A stretch of 64,000 nt of DNA from Ornithodoros turicata (taxonomy: Eukaryota > Arthropoda > Arachnida > Ixodida > Argasidae): positions 27,840,790 through 27,904,789 of the forward strand of contig NC_088206.1 in the NCBI RefSeq assembly GCF_037126465.1, given 5' to 3'. The notes under the pieces were generated by a model. It made no database searches. It was given only the letters and a program-made list of their open reading frames with translations, and had not been told where the DNA came from. Every line of letters starts with the position of its first letter. Within the stretch, counting starts at the first letter, position 1. Below, piece after piece: positions 1-13,208 of this stretch. A program made the position numbers and the translations under genes.

Positions 1-2697
1 TATTTGATGGCTGCACCCCCACTCAAAAATGTCTGAATGAAAGGCACGGGTATGCAGAAATGGCACGGGGAGATTTCAATGCAGTAGCTCCACTCCTAAA
101 TGGCGGAATCAAAGGCACCGGCTTGAAGGAAGGGCACAGGGAGATTTCAAGGTGGTAGCTCCGCTCCGAAATGGTGGAATCAAAGGCATGGGCTTGAAGG
201 AAGGGCACAGGGAGATTTCAAGGTGGTAGCTCCGCTCCTAAATGTTGGAATGAAAGGCACGGGCATGGAGAAAGGGCATGTGGAGATTTTAAGGCATCAG
301 CTCTGCTCCAAAATGCCGGAATGAGAGGCACGGGCATGGAGGAAGCGCACGGGGATATTTCATGGCTGCACCCCCACTCAAAAATGTCTGAATGAAAGGC
401 ACGGGTATGCAGAAATGGCACGGGGAGATTTCAATGCAGTAGCTCCACTCCTAAATGGCGGAATCAAAGGCACCGGCTTGAAGGAAGGGCACAGGGAGAT
501 TTCAAGGTGGTAGCTCCGCTCCGAAATGGTGGAATCAAAGGCATGGGCTTGAAGGAAGGGCACAGGGAGATTTCAAGGTGGTAGCTCCGCTCCTAAATGT
601 TGGAATGAAAGGCACGGGCATGGAGAAAGGGCATGTGGAGATTTTAAGGCATCAGCTCTGCTCCAAAATGCCGGAATGAGAGGCACGGGCATGGAGGAAG
701 CGCACGGGGATATTTCATGGCTGCACCCCCACTCAAAAATGTCTGAATGAAAGGCACGGGTATGCAGAAATGGCACGGGGAGATTTCAATGCAGTAGCTC
801 CACTCCTAAATGGCGGAATCAAAGGCACCGGCTTGAAGGAAGGGCACAGGGAGATTTCAAGGTGGTAGCTCCGCTCCGAAATGGTGGAATCAAAGGCATG
901 GGCTTGAAGGAAGGGCACAGGGAGATTTCAAGGTGGTAGCTCCGCTCCTAAATGTTGGAATGAAAGGCACGGGCATGGAGAAAGGGCATGTGGAGATTTT
1001 AAGGCATCAGCTCTGCTCCAAAATGCCGGAATGAGAGGCACGGGCATGGAGGAAGCGCACGGGGATATTTCATGGCTGCACCCCCACTCAAAAATGTCTG
1101 AATGAAAGGCACGGGTATGCAGAAATGGCACGGGGAGATTTCAATGCAGTAGCTCCACTCCTAAATGGCGGAATCAAAGGCACCGGCTTGAAGGAAGGGC
1201 ACAGGGAGATTTCAAGGTGGTAGCTCCGCTCCGAAATGGTGGAATCAAAGGCATGGGCTTGAAGGAAGGGCACAGGGAGATTTCAAGGTGGTAGCTCCGC
1301 TCCTAAATGTTCGAATGAAAGGCACGGGCATGGAGAAAGGGCATGTGGAGATTTTAAGGCATCAGCTCTGCTCCAAAATGCCGGAATGAGAGGCACGGGC
1401 ATGGAGGAAGCGCACGGGGATATTTCATGGCTGCACCCCCACTCAAAAATGTCTGAATGAAAGGCACGGGTATGCAGAAATGGCACGGGGAGATTTCAAT
1501 GCAGTAGCTCCACTCCTAAATGGCGGAATCAAAGGCACCGGCTTGAAGGAAGGGCACAGGGAGATTTCAAGGTGGTAGCTCCGCTCCGAAATGGTGGAAT
1601 CAAAGGCATGGGCTTGAAGGAAGGGCACAGGGAGATTTCAAGGTGGTAGCTCCGCTCCTAAATGTTGGAATGAAAGGCACGGGCATGGAGAAAGGGCATG
1701 TGGAGATTTTAAGGCATCAGCTCTGCTCCAAAATGCCGGAATGAGAGGCACGGGCATGGAGGAAGCGCACGGGGATATGTCATGGCTGCACCCCCACTCA
1801 AAAATGTCTGAATGAAAGGCACGGGTATGCAGAAATGGCACGGGGAGATTTCAATGCAGTAGCTCCACTCCTAAATGGCGGAATCAAAGGCACCGGCTTG
1901 AAGGAAGGGCACAGGGAGATTTCAAGGTGGTAGCTCCGCTCCGAAATGGTGGAATCAAAGGCATGGGCTTGAAGGAAGGGCACAGGGAGATTTCAAGGTG
2001 GTAGCTCCGCTCCTAAATGTTGGAATGAAAGGCACGGGCATGGAGAAAGGGCATGTGGAGATTTTAAGGCATCAGCTCTGCTCCAAAATGCCGGAATGAG
2101 AGGCACGGGCATGGAGGAAGCGCACGGGGATATTTCATGGCTGCACCCCCACTCAAAAATGTCTGAATGAAAGGCACGGGTATGCAGAAATGGCACGGGG
2201 AGATTTCAATGCAGTAGCTCCACTCCTAAATGGCGGAATCAAAGGCACCGGCTTGAAGGAAGGGCACAGGGAGATTTCAAGGTGGTAGCTCCGCTCCGAA
2301 ATGGTGGAATCAAAGGCATGGGCTTGAAGGAAGGGCACAGGGAGATTTCAAGGTGGTAGCTCCGCTCCTAAATGTTGGAATGAAAGGCACGGGCATGGAG
2401 AAAGGGCATGTGGAGATTTTAAGGCATCAGCTCTGCTCCAAAATGCCGGAATGAGAGGCACGGGCATGGAGGAAGCGCACGGGGATATTTCATGGCTGCA
2501 CCCCCACTCAAAAATGTCTGAATGAAAGGCACGGGTATGCAGAAATGGCACGGGGAGATTTCAATGCAGTAGCTCCACTCCTAAATGGCGGAATCAAAGG
2601 CACCGGCTTGAAGGAAGGGCACAGGGAGATTTCAAGGTGGTAGCTCCGCTCCGAAATGGTGGAATCAAAGGCATGGGCTTGAAGGAAGGGCACAGGG
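1..2697. repeat. 355-bp higher-order repeat block A (5 x 71 bp)
   Basis: About 7.6 copies of a 355-bp unit made of five distinct 71-bp monomers. Copies are nearly identical: I notice only isolated substitutions, for example at about 1312 (TTCGAATG for TTGGAATG) and 1777 (GATATGTCA for GATATTTCA). The period is read directly from the recurrence of 'CATGGCTGCACCCCCACTC' every 355 bp. Confidence 0.95.
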
Positions 2698-3299
2698 AGA
2701 TTTCAATGCAGTAGCTCCACTCCTAAATGGCGGAATCAAAGGCACCGGCTTGAAGGAAGGGCACAGGGAGATTTCAAGGTGGTAGCTCCGCTCCGAAATG
2801 GTGGAATCAAAGGCATGGGCTTGAAGGAAGGGCACACGGAGATTTCAAGGTGGTAGCTCCGCTCCAAAATCTTGGAATGAAAGGCACGGGCTTGAAGGAA
2901 GGGCACAGGGAGATTTCAAGGTGGTAGCTCCGCTCCAAAATGTTGGAATGAAAGGCATGGGCATGGAGAAAGGGCATGTGGAGATTTTAAGGCATCAGCT
3001 CTACTCCAAAATGCCGGAATGAGAGGCACGGGCATGGAGGAAGCGCACGGGGATATTTCATGGCTGCACCCCCACTCAAAAATGTCGGAATGAAAGGCAC
3101 GGGCATGCAGAAATGGCACGGGGAGATTTCAATGCAGTAGCTCCACTCCTAAATGGCAGAATCAAAGGCACCGGCTTGAAGGAAGGGCACAGGGAGATTT
3201 CAAGGTGGTAGCTCCGCTCCGAAATGGTGGAATCAAAGGCATGGTCTTGAAGGAAGGGCAGAGGGAGATTTCAAGGCAGTAGGTCTGCTCAAAAATGTC

Positions 3300-6260
3300 A
3301 GAATGAAAGGCACGGGTATGCAGAAATGTCACGGGGAGATTTCAATGCAGTAGCTCCACTCCTAGATGGCAGAATCAAAGGCAACGGCATGGAGGAAGGA
3401 CATGGGGAGATTTCAAGGCGGTAGCTCCGTTCCAAAATGGTGGAATCAAAGGCATGGGCTTGGAGGAAGGGCAGAGGGAGATTTCAAGGCAGTAGGTCTG
3501 CTCAAAAATGTCAGAATGAAAGGCACGGGTATGCAGAAATGTCACGGGGAGATTTCAATGCAGTAGCTCCACTCCTAGATGGCAGAATCAAAGGCAACGG
3601 CATGGAGGAAGGACATGGGGAGATTTCAAGGCGGTAGCTCCATTCCAAAATGGCGGAATCAAAGGCACTTGTATGGAGGAAGCACACAGGGAGATTCCAA
3701 GGCTGTACCCCCAGTCCGAAATGTCGCAATGAAAGGCACAGGCATGGAGAGAGGGCACGGGGAGATTCCAAGGCTGTACCCCCGCTCCAAAATGCCGGAA
3801 TCAAAGGCACGGGCATCGGGACATTTTAAGGCAGTAACTCCGCTCCGAAATGGTGGAATCAAAGGCATGGTCTTGAAGGAAGGGCACAGGGAGATTTCAA
3901 GGCAGTAGCTCTGCTCAAAAAAGTCAGAATGAAAGGCACGGGCATGCAGAAATGTCACGGGGAGATTTCAATGCAGTAGCTCCACTCCTAGATGGCAGAA
4001 TCAAAGGCACCGGCATGGAGGAAGGACACGGGGAGATTTCAAGGCGGTAGCTCCGTTCCAAAATGGTGGAATCAAAGGCACTGGTATGGAGGAAGCACAC
4101 AGGGAGATTCCAAGGCTGTACCCCCAGTCCGAAATGTCGCAATGAAAGGCACGGGCATGGAGAGAGGGCACGGGGAGATTCCAAGGCTGTACCCCCGCTC
4201 CAAAATGCCGGAATCAAAGGCACGGGCATCGGGACATTTTAAGGCAGTAACTCCGCTCCGAAATGGTGGAATCAAAGGCATGGTCTTGAAGGAAGGGCAC
4301 AGGGAGATTTCAAGGCAGTAGCTCTGCTCAAAAAAGTCAGAATGAAAGGCACGGGCATGCAGAAATGTCACGGGGAGATTTCAATGCAGTAGCTCCACTC
4401 CTAGATGGCAGAATCAAAGGCACCGGCATGGAGGAAGGACACGGGGAGATTTCAAGGCGGTAGCTCCGTTCCAAAATGGTGGAATCAAAGGCATGGGCTT
4501 GAAGGAAGGGCACGGGGAGATTTCAAGGCGGTAGCTCCATTCCAAAATGCCGGAATCAAAGGCACTGGTATGGAGGAAGCACACAGGGAGATTCCAAGGC
4601 TGTACCCCCAGTCCGAAATGTCGCAATGAAAGGCACGGGCATGGAGAGAGGGCACGGGGGTGATTCCAAGGCTGTACCCCCGCTCCAAAATGCCGGAATC
4701 AAAGGCACGGGCATCGGGACATTTTAAGGCAGTAGCTCCGCTCCGAAATGGTGGAATCAAAGGCATGGTCTTGAAGGAAGGGCAGAGAGAGATTTCAAGG
4801 CAGTAGGTCTGCTCAAAAATGTCAGAATGAAAGGCACGGGTATGCAGAAATGTCACGGGGAGATTTCAATGCAGTAGCTCCACTCCTAGATGGCAGAATC
4901 AAAGGCAACGGCATGGAGGAAGGACATGGGGAGATTTCAAGGCGGTAGCTCCGTTCCAAAATGGTGGAATCAAAGGCATGGTCTTGAAGGAAGGGCACGG
5001 GGAGATTTCAAGGCAGTAGCTCCACTCCTAGATGGCAGAATCAAAGGCAATGGCATGGAGGAAGGACATGGGGAGATTTCAAGGCGGTAGCTCCATTCCA
5101 AAATGGCGGAATCAAAGGCACTTGTATGGAGGAAGCACACAGGGAGATTCCAAGGCTGTACCCCCAGTCCGAAATGTCGCAATGAAAGGCACGGGCATGG
5201 AGAGAGGGCACGGGGAGATTCCAAGGCTGTACCCCCGCTCCAAAATGCCGGAATCAAAGGCACGGGCGTCGGGACATTTTAAGGCAGTAACTCCGCTCCG
5301 AAATGGTGGAATCAAAGGCATGGTCTTGAAGGAAGGGCACAGGGAGATTTCAAGGCAGTAGCTCTGCTCAAAAAAGTCAGAATGAAAGGCACGGGCATGC
5401 AGAAATGTCACGGGGAGATTTCAATGCAGTAGCTCCACTCCTAGATGGCAGAATCAAAGGCACCGGCATGGAGGAAGGACACGGGGAGATTTCAAGGCGG
5501 TAGCTCCGTTCCAAAATGGTGGAATCAAAGGCATGGGCTTGAAGGAAGGGCACGGGGAGATTTCAAGGCGGTAGCTCCATTCCAAAATGCCGGAATCAAA
5601 GGCATGGGCTTGAAGGAAGGGCACGGGGAGATTTCAAGGCAGTAGCTCCGTTCCAAAATGGTGGAATCAAAGGCATGGGCTTGAAGGAAGGGCACGAGGA
5701 GATTTCAAGGCGGTAGCTCCGTTCCAAAATGGTGGAATCAAAGGCATGGGCTTGAAGGAAGGGCACGGGGAGATTTCAAGGCGGTAGCTCCGTTCCAAAA
5801 TGGTGGAATCAAAGGCATGGGCTTGAAGGAAGGGCACGGGGAGATTTCAAGGCGGTAGCTCCGTTCCAAAATGGTGGAATCAAAGGCATGGGCTTGAAGG
5901 AAGGGCACGGGGAGATTTCAAGGCGGTAGCTCCGTTCCAAAATGGTGGAATCAAAGGCATGGGCTTGAAGGAAGGACACGGGGAGATTTCAAGGCGGTAG
6001 CTCCGTTCCAAAATGGTGGAATCAAAGGCATGGGCTTGAAGGAAGGGCACGGGGAGATTTCAAGGCGGTAGCTCCATTCCAAAATGCCGGAATCAAAGGC
6101 ACTGGTATGGAGGAAGCACACAGGGAGATTCCAAGGCTGTACCCCCAGTCCGAAATGTCGCAATGAAAGGCACGGGCATGGAGAGAGGGCACGGGGGTGA
6201 TTCCAAGGCTGTACCCCCGCTCCAAAATGCCGGAATCAAAGGCACGGGCATCGGGACATT
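3300..6260. repeat. 413-bp higher-order repeat block (5 x 71 + 58 bp)
   Basis: A second HOR of 413 bp, seen as exact 413-bp spacing at about 3579, 3992 and 4405, and again at 5032 and 5445. The odd length comes from one 58-bp monomer ('GGCATCGGGACATTTTAAGG') lacking 13 bp of the usual 71. About 5640-6060 is a run of one monomer type ('CGTTCCAAAATGGTGG') with no higher-order structure. Single 413-type units recur at about 11.1-11.5 kb and 15.9-16.3 kb. Confidence 0.9.
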
Positions 6261-6329
6261 TTAAGGCAGTAGCTCCGCTCCAAAATGGTGGAATCAAAGG
6301 CATGGGCTTGAAGGAAGGGCACAGGGAGA

Positions 6330-8455
6330 TTTTAAGGCATCAGCTCTGCTCCAAAATGCCGGAATGAGAGGCACGGGCATGGAGGAAGTGCACGGGGATA
6401 TTTCATGGCTGCACCCCCACTCAAAAATGTCGGAATGAAAGGCACGGGCATGCAGAAATGGCACGGGGAGATTTCAATGCAGTAGCTCCACTCCTAAATG
6501 GCAGAATCAAAGGCACCGGCTTGAAGGAAGGGCACAGGGAGATTTCAAGGTGGTAGCTCCGCTCCGAAATGGTGGAATCAAAGGCATGGGCTTGAAGGAA
6601 GGGCACAGGGAGATTTCAAGGTGGTAGCTCCGCTCCAAAATGTTGGAATGAAAGGCACGGGCTTGAAGGAAGGGCACAGGGAGATTTCAAGGTGGTAGCT
6701 CCGCTCCAAAATGTTGGAATGAAAGGCACGGGCATGGAGAAAGGGCATGTGGAGATTTTAAGGCATCAGCTCTGCTCCAAAATGCCGGAATGAGAGGCAC
6801 GGGCATGGAGGAAGCGCACGGGGATATTTCATGGCTGCACCCCCACTCAAAAATGTCGGAATGAAAGGCACGGGCATGTAGAAATGGCACGGGGAGATTT
6901 CAATGCAGTAGCTCCACTCCTAAATGGCGGAATCAAAGGCACCGGCTTGAAGGAAGGGCACAGGGAGATTTCAAGGTGGTAGCTCCGCTCCGAAATGGTG
7001 GAATCAAAGGCATGGGCTTGAAGGAAGGGCACAGGGAGATTTCAAGGTGGTAGCTCCGCTCCTAAATGTTGGAATGAAAGGCACGGGCATGGAGAAAGGG
7101 CATGTGGAGATTTTAAGGCATCAGCTCTGCTCCAAAATGCCGGAATGAGAGGCACGGGCATGGAGGAAGCGCACGGGGATATTTCATGGCTGCACCCCCA
7201 CTCAAAAATGTCTGAATGAAAGGCACGGGTATGCAGAAATGGCACGGGGAGATTTCAATGCAGTAGCTCCACTCCTAAATGGCGGAATCAAAGGCACCGG
7301 CTTGAAGGAAGGGCACAGGGAGATTTCAAGGTGGTAGCTCCGCTCCGAAATGGTGGAATCAAAGGCATGGGCTTGAAGGAAGGGCACAGGGAGATTTCAA
7401 GGTGGTAGCTCCGCTCCTAAATGTTGGAATGAAAGGCACGGGCATGGAGAAAGGGCATGTGGAGATTTTAAGGCATCAGCTCTGCTCCAAAATGCCGGAA
7501 TGAGAGGCACGGGCATGGAGGAAGCGCACGGGGATATTTCATGGCTGCACCCCCACTCAAAAATGTCTGAATGAAAGGCACGGGTATGCAGAAATGGCAC
7601 GGGGAGATTTCAATGCAGTAGCTCCACTCCTAAATGGCGGAATCAAAGGCACCGGCTTGAAGGAAGGGCACAGGGAGATTTCAAGGTGGTAGCTCCGCTC
7701 CGAAATGGTGGAATCAAAGGCATGGGCTTGAAGGAAGGGCACAGGGAGATTTCAAGGTGGTAGCTCCGCTCCTAAATGTTGGAATGAAAGGCACGGGCAT
7801 GGAGAAAGGGCATGTGGAGATTTTAAGGCATCAGCTCTGCTCCAAAATGCCGGAATGAGAGGCACGGGCATGGAGGAAGCGCACGGGGATATTTCATGGC
7901 TGCACCCCCACTCAAAAATGTCTGAATGAAAGGCACGGGTATGCAGAAATGGCACGGGGAGATTTCAATGCAGTAGCTCCACTCCTAAATGGCGGAATCA
8001 AAGGCACCGGCTTGAAGGAAGGGCACAGGGAGATTTCAAGGTGGTAGCTCCGCTCCGAAATGGTGGAATCAAAGGCATGGGCTTGAAGGAAGGGCACAGG
8101 GAGATTTCAAGGTGGTAGCTCCGCTCCTAAATGTTGGAATGAAAGGCACGGGCATGGAGAAAGGGCATGTGGAGATTTTAAGGCATCAGCTCTGCTCCAA
8201 AATGCCGGAATGAGAGGCACGGGCATGGAGGAAGCGCACGGGGATATTTCATGGCTGCACCCCCACTCAAAAATGTCTGAATGAAAGGCACGGGTATGCA
8301 GAAATGGCACGGGGAGATTTCAATGCAGTAGCTCCACTCCTAAATGGCGGAATCAAAGGCACCGGCTTGAAGGAAGGGCACAGGGAGATTTCAAGGTGGT
8401 AGCTCCGCTCCGAAATGGTGGAATCAAAGGCATGGGCTTGAAGGAAGGGCACAGG
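6330..8455. repeat. 355-bp higher-order repeat block B
   Basis: Same 355-bp pentamer as block A, about six copies. The first copies (6.3-7.0 kb) carry variants not found in block A (for example GTCGGAATG for GTCTGAATG), so they look like older edge copies. Later copies are essentially identical to block A. Confidence 0.92.
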
Positions 8456-10690
8456 GAGATTTCAAGGTGGTAGCTCCGCTCCGAAATGGTGGAATCAAAG
8501 GCATGGGCTTGAAGGAAGGGCACAGGGAGATTTCAAGGTGGTAGCTCCGCTCCGAAATGGTGGAATCAAAGGCATGGGCTTGAAGGAAGGGCACAGGGAG
8601 ATTTCAAGGTGGTAGCTCCGCTCCAAAATCTTGGAATGAAAGGCACGGGCTTGAAGGAAGGGCACAGGGAGATTTCAAGGCGGTAGCTCCGTTCCAAAAT
8701 GGTGGAATCAAAGGCATGGTCTTGAAGGAAGGGCACAGGGAGATTTCAAGGTGCTAGCTCCGCTCCGAAATGGTGGAATCAAAGGCATGGGCTTGAAGGA
8801 AGGGCACAGGGAGATTTCAAGGTGGTAGCTCCGCTCCGAAATGGTGGAATCAAAGGCATGGGCTTGAAGGAAGGGCACAGGGAGATTTCAAGGTGGTAGC
8901 TCCGCTCCGAAATGGTGGAATCAAAGGCATGGGCTTGAAGGAAGGGCACAGGGAGATTTCAAGGTGGTAGCTCCGCTCCGAAATGGTGGAATCAAAGGCA
9001 TGGGCTTGAAGGAAGGGCACAGGGAGATTTCAAGGTGGTAGCTCCGCTCCGAAATGGTGGAATCAAAGGCATGGGCTTGAAGGAAGGGCACAGGGAGATT
9101 TCAAGGTGGTAGCTCCGCTCCGAAATGGTGGAATCAAAGGCATGGGCTTGAAGGAAGGGCACAGGGAGATTTCAAGGTGGTAGCTCCGCTCCAAAATCTT
9201 GGAATGAAAGGCACGGGCTTGAAGGAAGGGCACAGGGAGATTTCAAGGTGGTAGCTCCGCTCCAAAATGTTGGAATGAAAGGCACGGGCATGGAGAAAGG
9301 GCATGTGGAGATTTTAAGGCATCAGCTCTGCTCCAAAATGCCGGAATGAGAGGCACGGGCATGGAGGAAGCGCACGGGGATATTTCATGGCTGCACCCCC
9401 ACTCAAAAATGTCTGAATGAAAGGCACGGGTATGCAGAAATGGCACGGGGAGATTTCAATGCAGTAGCTCCACTCCTAAATGGCGGAATCAAAGGCACCG
9501 GCTTGAAGGAAGGGCACAGGGAGATTTCAAGGTGGTAGCTCCGCTCCGAAATGGTGGAATCAAAGGCATGGGCTTGAAGGAAGGGCACAGGGAGATTTCA
9601 AGGTGGTAGCTCCGCTCCTAAATGTTGGAATGAAAGGCACGGGCATGGAGAAAGGGCATGTGGAGATTTTAAGGCATCAGCTCTGCTCCAAAATGCCGGA
9701 ATGAGAGGCACGGGCATGGAGGAAGCGCACAGGGATATTTCATGGCTGCACCCCCACTCAAAAATGTCTGAATGAAAGGCACGGGTATGCAGAAATGGCA
9801 CGGGGAGATTTCAATGCAGTAGCTCCACTCCTAAATGGCGGAATCAAAGGCACCGGCTTGAAGGAAGGGCACAGGGAGATTTCAAGGTGGTAGCTCCGCT
9901 CCGAAATGGTGGAATCAAAGGCATGGGCTTGAAGGAAGGGCACAGGGAGATTTCAAGGTGGTAGCTCCGCTCCGAAATGGTGGAATCAAAGGCATGGGCT
10001 TGAAGGAAGGGCACAGGGAGATTTCAAGGTGGTAGCTCCGCTCCGAAATGGTGGAATCAAAGGCATGGGCTTGAAGGAAGGGCACAGGGAGATTTCAAGG
10101 TGGTAGCTCCGCTCCAAAATCTTGGAATGAAAGGCACGGGCTTGAAGGAAGGGCACAGGGAGATTTCAAGGCGGTAGCTCCGTTCCAAAATGGTGGAATC
10201 AAAGGCATGGTCTTGAAGGAAGGGCACAGGGAGATTTCAAGGTGGTAGCTCCGCTCCGAAATGGTGGAATCAAAGGCATGGGCTTAAAGGAAGGGCACAG
10301 GGAGATTTCAAGGTGGTAGCTCCGCTCCGAAATGGTGGAATCAAAGGCATGGGCTTGAAGGAAGGGCACAGGGAGATTTCAAGGTGGTAGCTCCGCTCCG
10401 AAATGGTGGAATCAAAGGCATGGGCTTGAAGGAAGGGCACAGGGAGATTTCAAGGTGGTAGCTCCGCTCCGAAATGGTGGAATCAAAGGCATGGGCTTGA
10501 AGGAAGGGCACAGGGAGATTTCAAGGTGGTAGCTCCGCTCCGAAATGGTGGAATCAAAGGCATGGGCTTGAAGGAAGGGCACAGGGAGATTTCAAGGTGG
10601 TAGCTCCGCTCCGAAATGGTGGAATCAAAGGCATGGGCTTGAAGGAAGGGCACAGGGAGATTTCAAGGTGGTAGCTCTGCTCCAAAATCT
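8453..10690. repeat. homogeneous 71-bp monomer runs flanking two 355-bp units
   Basis: Two runs of one 71-bp monomer ('CCGAAATGGTGGAATCAAAG' type) at about 8453-9190 and 9943-10690, around 355-bp HOR sequence at 9243-9943. The two runs share a variant junction ('CAAAATCTTGGAATG' followed by a 'GCGGTAGCTCCGTTCC' monomer), so the roughly 1.49-kb block looks duplicated as a whole. Confidence 0.88.
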
Positions 10691-13208
10691 TGGAATGAAA
10701 GGCACGGGCTTGAAGGAAGGGCACAGGGAGATTTCAAGGTGGTAGCTCCGCTCCAAAATGTTGGAATGAAAGGCACGGGCATGGAGAAAGGGCATGTGGA
10801 GATTTTAAGGCATCAGCTCTGCTCCAAAATGCCGGAATGAGAGGCACGGGCATGGAGGAAGCGCACGGGGATATTTCATGGCTGCACCCCCACTCAAAAA
10901 TGTCGGAATGAAAGGCACGGGCATGCAGAAATGGCACGGGGAGATTTCAAGGCGGTAGCTCCGTTCCAAAATGGTGGAATCAAAGGCATGGTCTTGAAGG
11001 AAGGGCAGAGGGAGATTTCAAGGCAGTAGGTCTGCTCAAAAATGTCCGAATGAAAGGCACGGGCATGCAGAAATGTCACGGGGAGATTTCAATGCAGTAG
11101 CTCCACTCCTAGATGGCAGAATCAAAGGCAACGGCATGGAGGAAGGACATGGGGAGATTTCAAGGCGGTAGCTCCGTTCCAAAATGGTGGAATCAAAGGC
11201 ACTTGTATGGAGGAAGCACACAGGGAGATTCCAAGGCTGTACCCCCAGTCCGAAATGTCGCAATGAAAGGCACGGGCATGGAGAGAGGGCACGGGGAGAT
11301 TCCAAGGCTGTACCCCCGCTCCAAAATGCCGGAATCAAAGGCACGGGCATCGGGACATTTTAAGGCAGTAACTCCGCTCCGAAATGGTGGAATCAAAGGC
11401 ATGGTCTTGAAGGAAGGGCACAGGGAGATTTCAAGGCAGTAGCTCTGCTCAAAAAAGTCAGAATGAAAGGCACGGGCATGCAGAAATGTCACGGGGAGAT
11501 TTCAAGGCGGTAGCTCCATTCCAAAATGGCGGAATCAAAGGCACTTGTATGGAGGAAGCACACAGGGAGATTCCAAGGCTGTACCCCCAGTCCGAAATGT
11601 CGCAATGAAAGGCACGGGCATGGAGAGAGGGCACGGGGGTGATTCCAAGGCTGTACCCCCGCTCCAAAATGCCGGAATCAAAGGCACGGGCATCGGGACA
11701 TTTTAAGGCAGTAGCTCCGCTCCGAAATGGTGGAATCAAAGGCATGGGCTTGAAGGAAGGGCACAGGGAGATTTCAAGGTGGTAGCTCCGCTCCAAAATG
11801 TTGGAATGAAAGGCACGGGCATGGGGAAAGGGCATGTGGAGATTTTAAGGCATCAGCTCTGCTCCAAAATGCCGGAATGAGAGGCACGGGCATGGAGGAA
11901 GCGCACGGGGATATTTCATGGCTGCACCCCCACTCAAAAATGTCGGAATGAAAGGCACGGGCATGCAGAAATGGCACGGGGAGAGTTCAGTGCAGTAGCT
12001 CCACTCCTAAATGGCAGAATCAAAGGCACCGGCTTGAAGGAAGGGCACAGGGAGATTTCAAGGTGGTAGCTCCGCTCCGAAATGGTGGAATCAAAGGCAT
12101 GGGCTTGAAGGAAGGGCACAGGGAGATTTCAAGGTGGTAGCTCCGCTCCAAAATGTTGGAATGAAAGGCACGGGCTTGAAGGAAGGGCACAGGGAGATTT
12201 CAAGGTGGTAGCTCCGCTCCAAAATGTTGGAATGAAAGGCACGGGCATGGAGAAAGGGCATGTGGAGATTTTAAGGCATCAGCTCTGCTCCAAAATGCCG
12301 GAATGAGAGGCACGGGCATGGAGGAAGCGCACGGGGATATTTCATGGCTGCACCCCCACTCAAAAATGTCGGAATGAAAGGCACGGGCATGTAGAAATGG
12401 CACGGGGAGATTTCAATGCAGTAGCTCCACTCCTAAATGGCGGAATCAAAGGCACCGGCTTGAAGGAAGGGCACAGGGAGATTTCAAGGTGGTAGCTCCG
12501 CTCCAAAATGCTGGAATGAAAGGCACGGGCATGGAGAAAGGGCATGGGGGGATTTTAAGGCAGTAGCTCCGCTCCAAAATGGCGGAATTAAAGTCATGGG
12601 CATAGACGAAGGGCACGGGGAAGTTTAAAGGCGGTAGCTCCGCACCAAAATGCCGGAATGAAAGGCACGGGCATGGAGAAAGGGCATGTGGAGATTTTAA
12701 GGCGTCAGCTCTGCTCTAAAATGGCGGAATGAAAGACACGGGCATGTTGAAAGGGCATGGAGAGATTTCAAGGCGGTAGTTTCGCTCCCAAATGCTGGGA
12801 TTAAAGACACGGACATAGAGAAAGGGCATGGGTAGCTTTTCAGGCAGTAGCTCCGCTGAAAAATGGCGGAATCAATGGCACGGGCATGCAGGAAGGACAC
12901 GGGGAGATTTCAAGTCTGTACCCCCGCTCCAAAATGGCTGACTGAAAGGCATGGGCATGGGGAAAGAGTACGGGGAGATTTCAAGGTGGTAGCTACGCTC
13001 AAAAATCCCGGACTGAGAGATACGGGTATGAAGAAAGGGCACAGTGAGATTTCAAGGCGGTAGCTCCGCTTCAAAATGCTGGAATGAAAGGCACAGGCAT
13101 GAAGGAAGGGTATGTGCAGATTTTAAGGCATCAGCTCTGCTCTAAAATGGCGGAATCAAAGGCACGGGCATGGAAGAAGGGCACGGGGAGATTTCTAGGC
13201 AGTAGTTC

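Larger units (their letters stand above)
1..13200. repeat. 71-bp satellite array with higher-order repeats
   Basis: Continuous tandem array of a 71-bp monomer. Each monomer carries a 'GGAATSAAAGGCAYGGGC' block, an 'AGGGCACRGGGAGATTT' block and a 'AGCTCCGCTCC' block. Monomer types alternate in fixed orders, giving HORs of 355 and 413 bp, separated by runs of one monomer type. The last kilobase (12.5-13.2 kb) is the most diverged and abuts a mariner fragment, as expected at the edge of a satellite. Short open frames on both strands repeat with the HOR period and are by-products of the repeat; I see no gene here. Confidence 0.97.

Noticed and set aside
23..12900. Dozens of 60-125 aa open frames repeating on both strands in the satellite
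   Set aside because: They recur exactly with the 355- or 413-bp period, have near-identical translations, overlap each other and show satellite composition. They are by-products of tandem repetition.
1..13200. CRISPR array
   Set aside because: Repeats are 71 bp and contiguous, with no variable spacers, no cas genes and a eukaryotic context.
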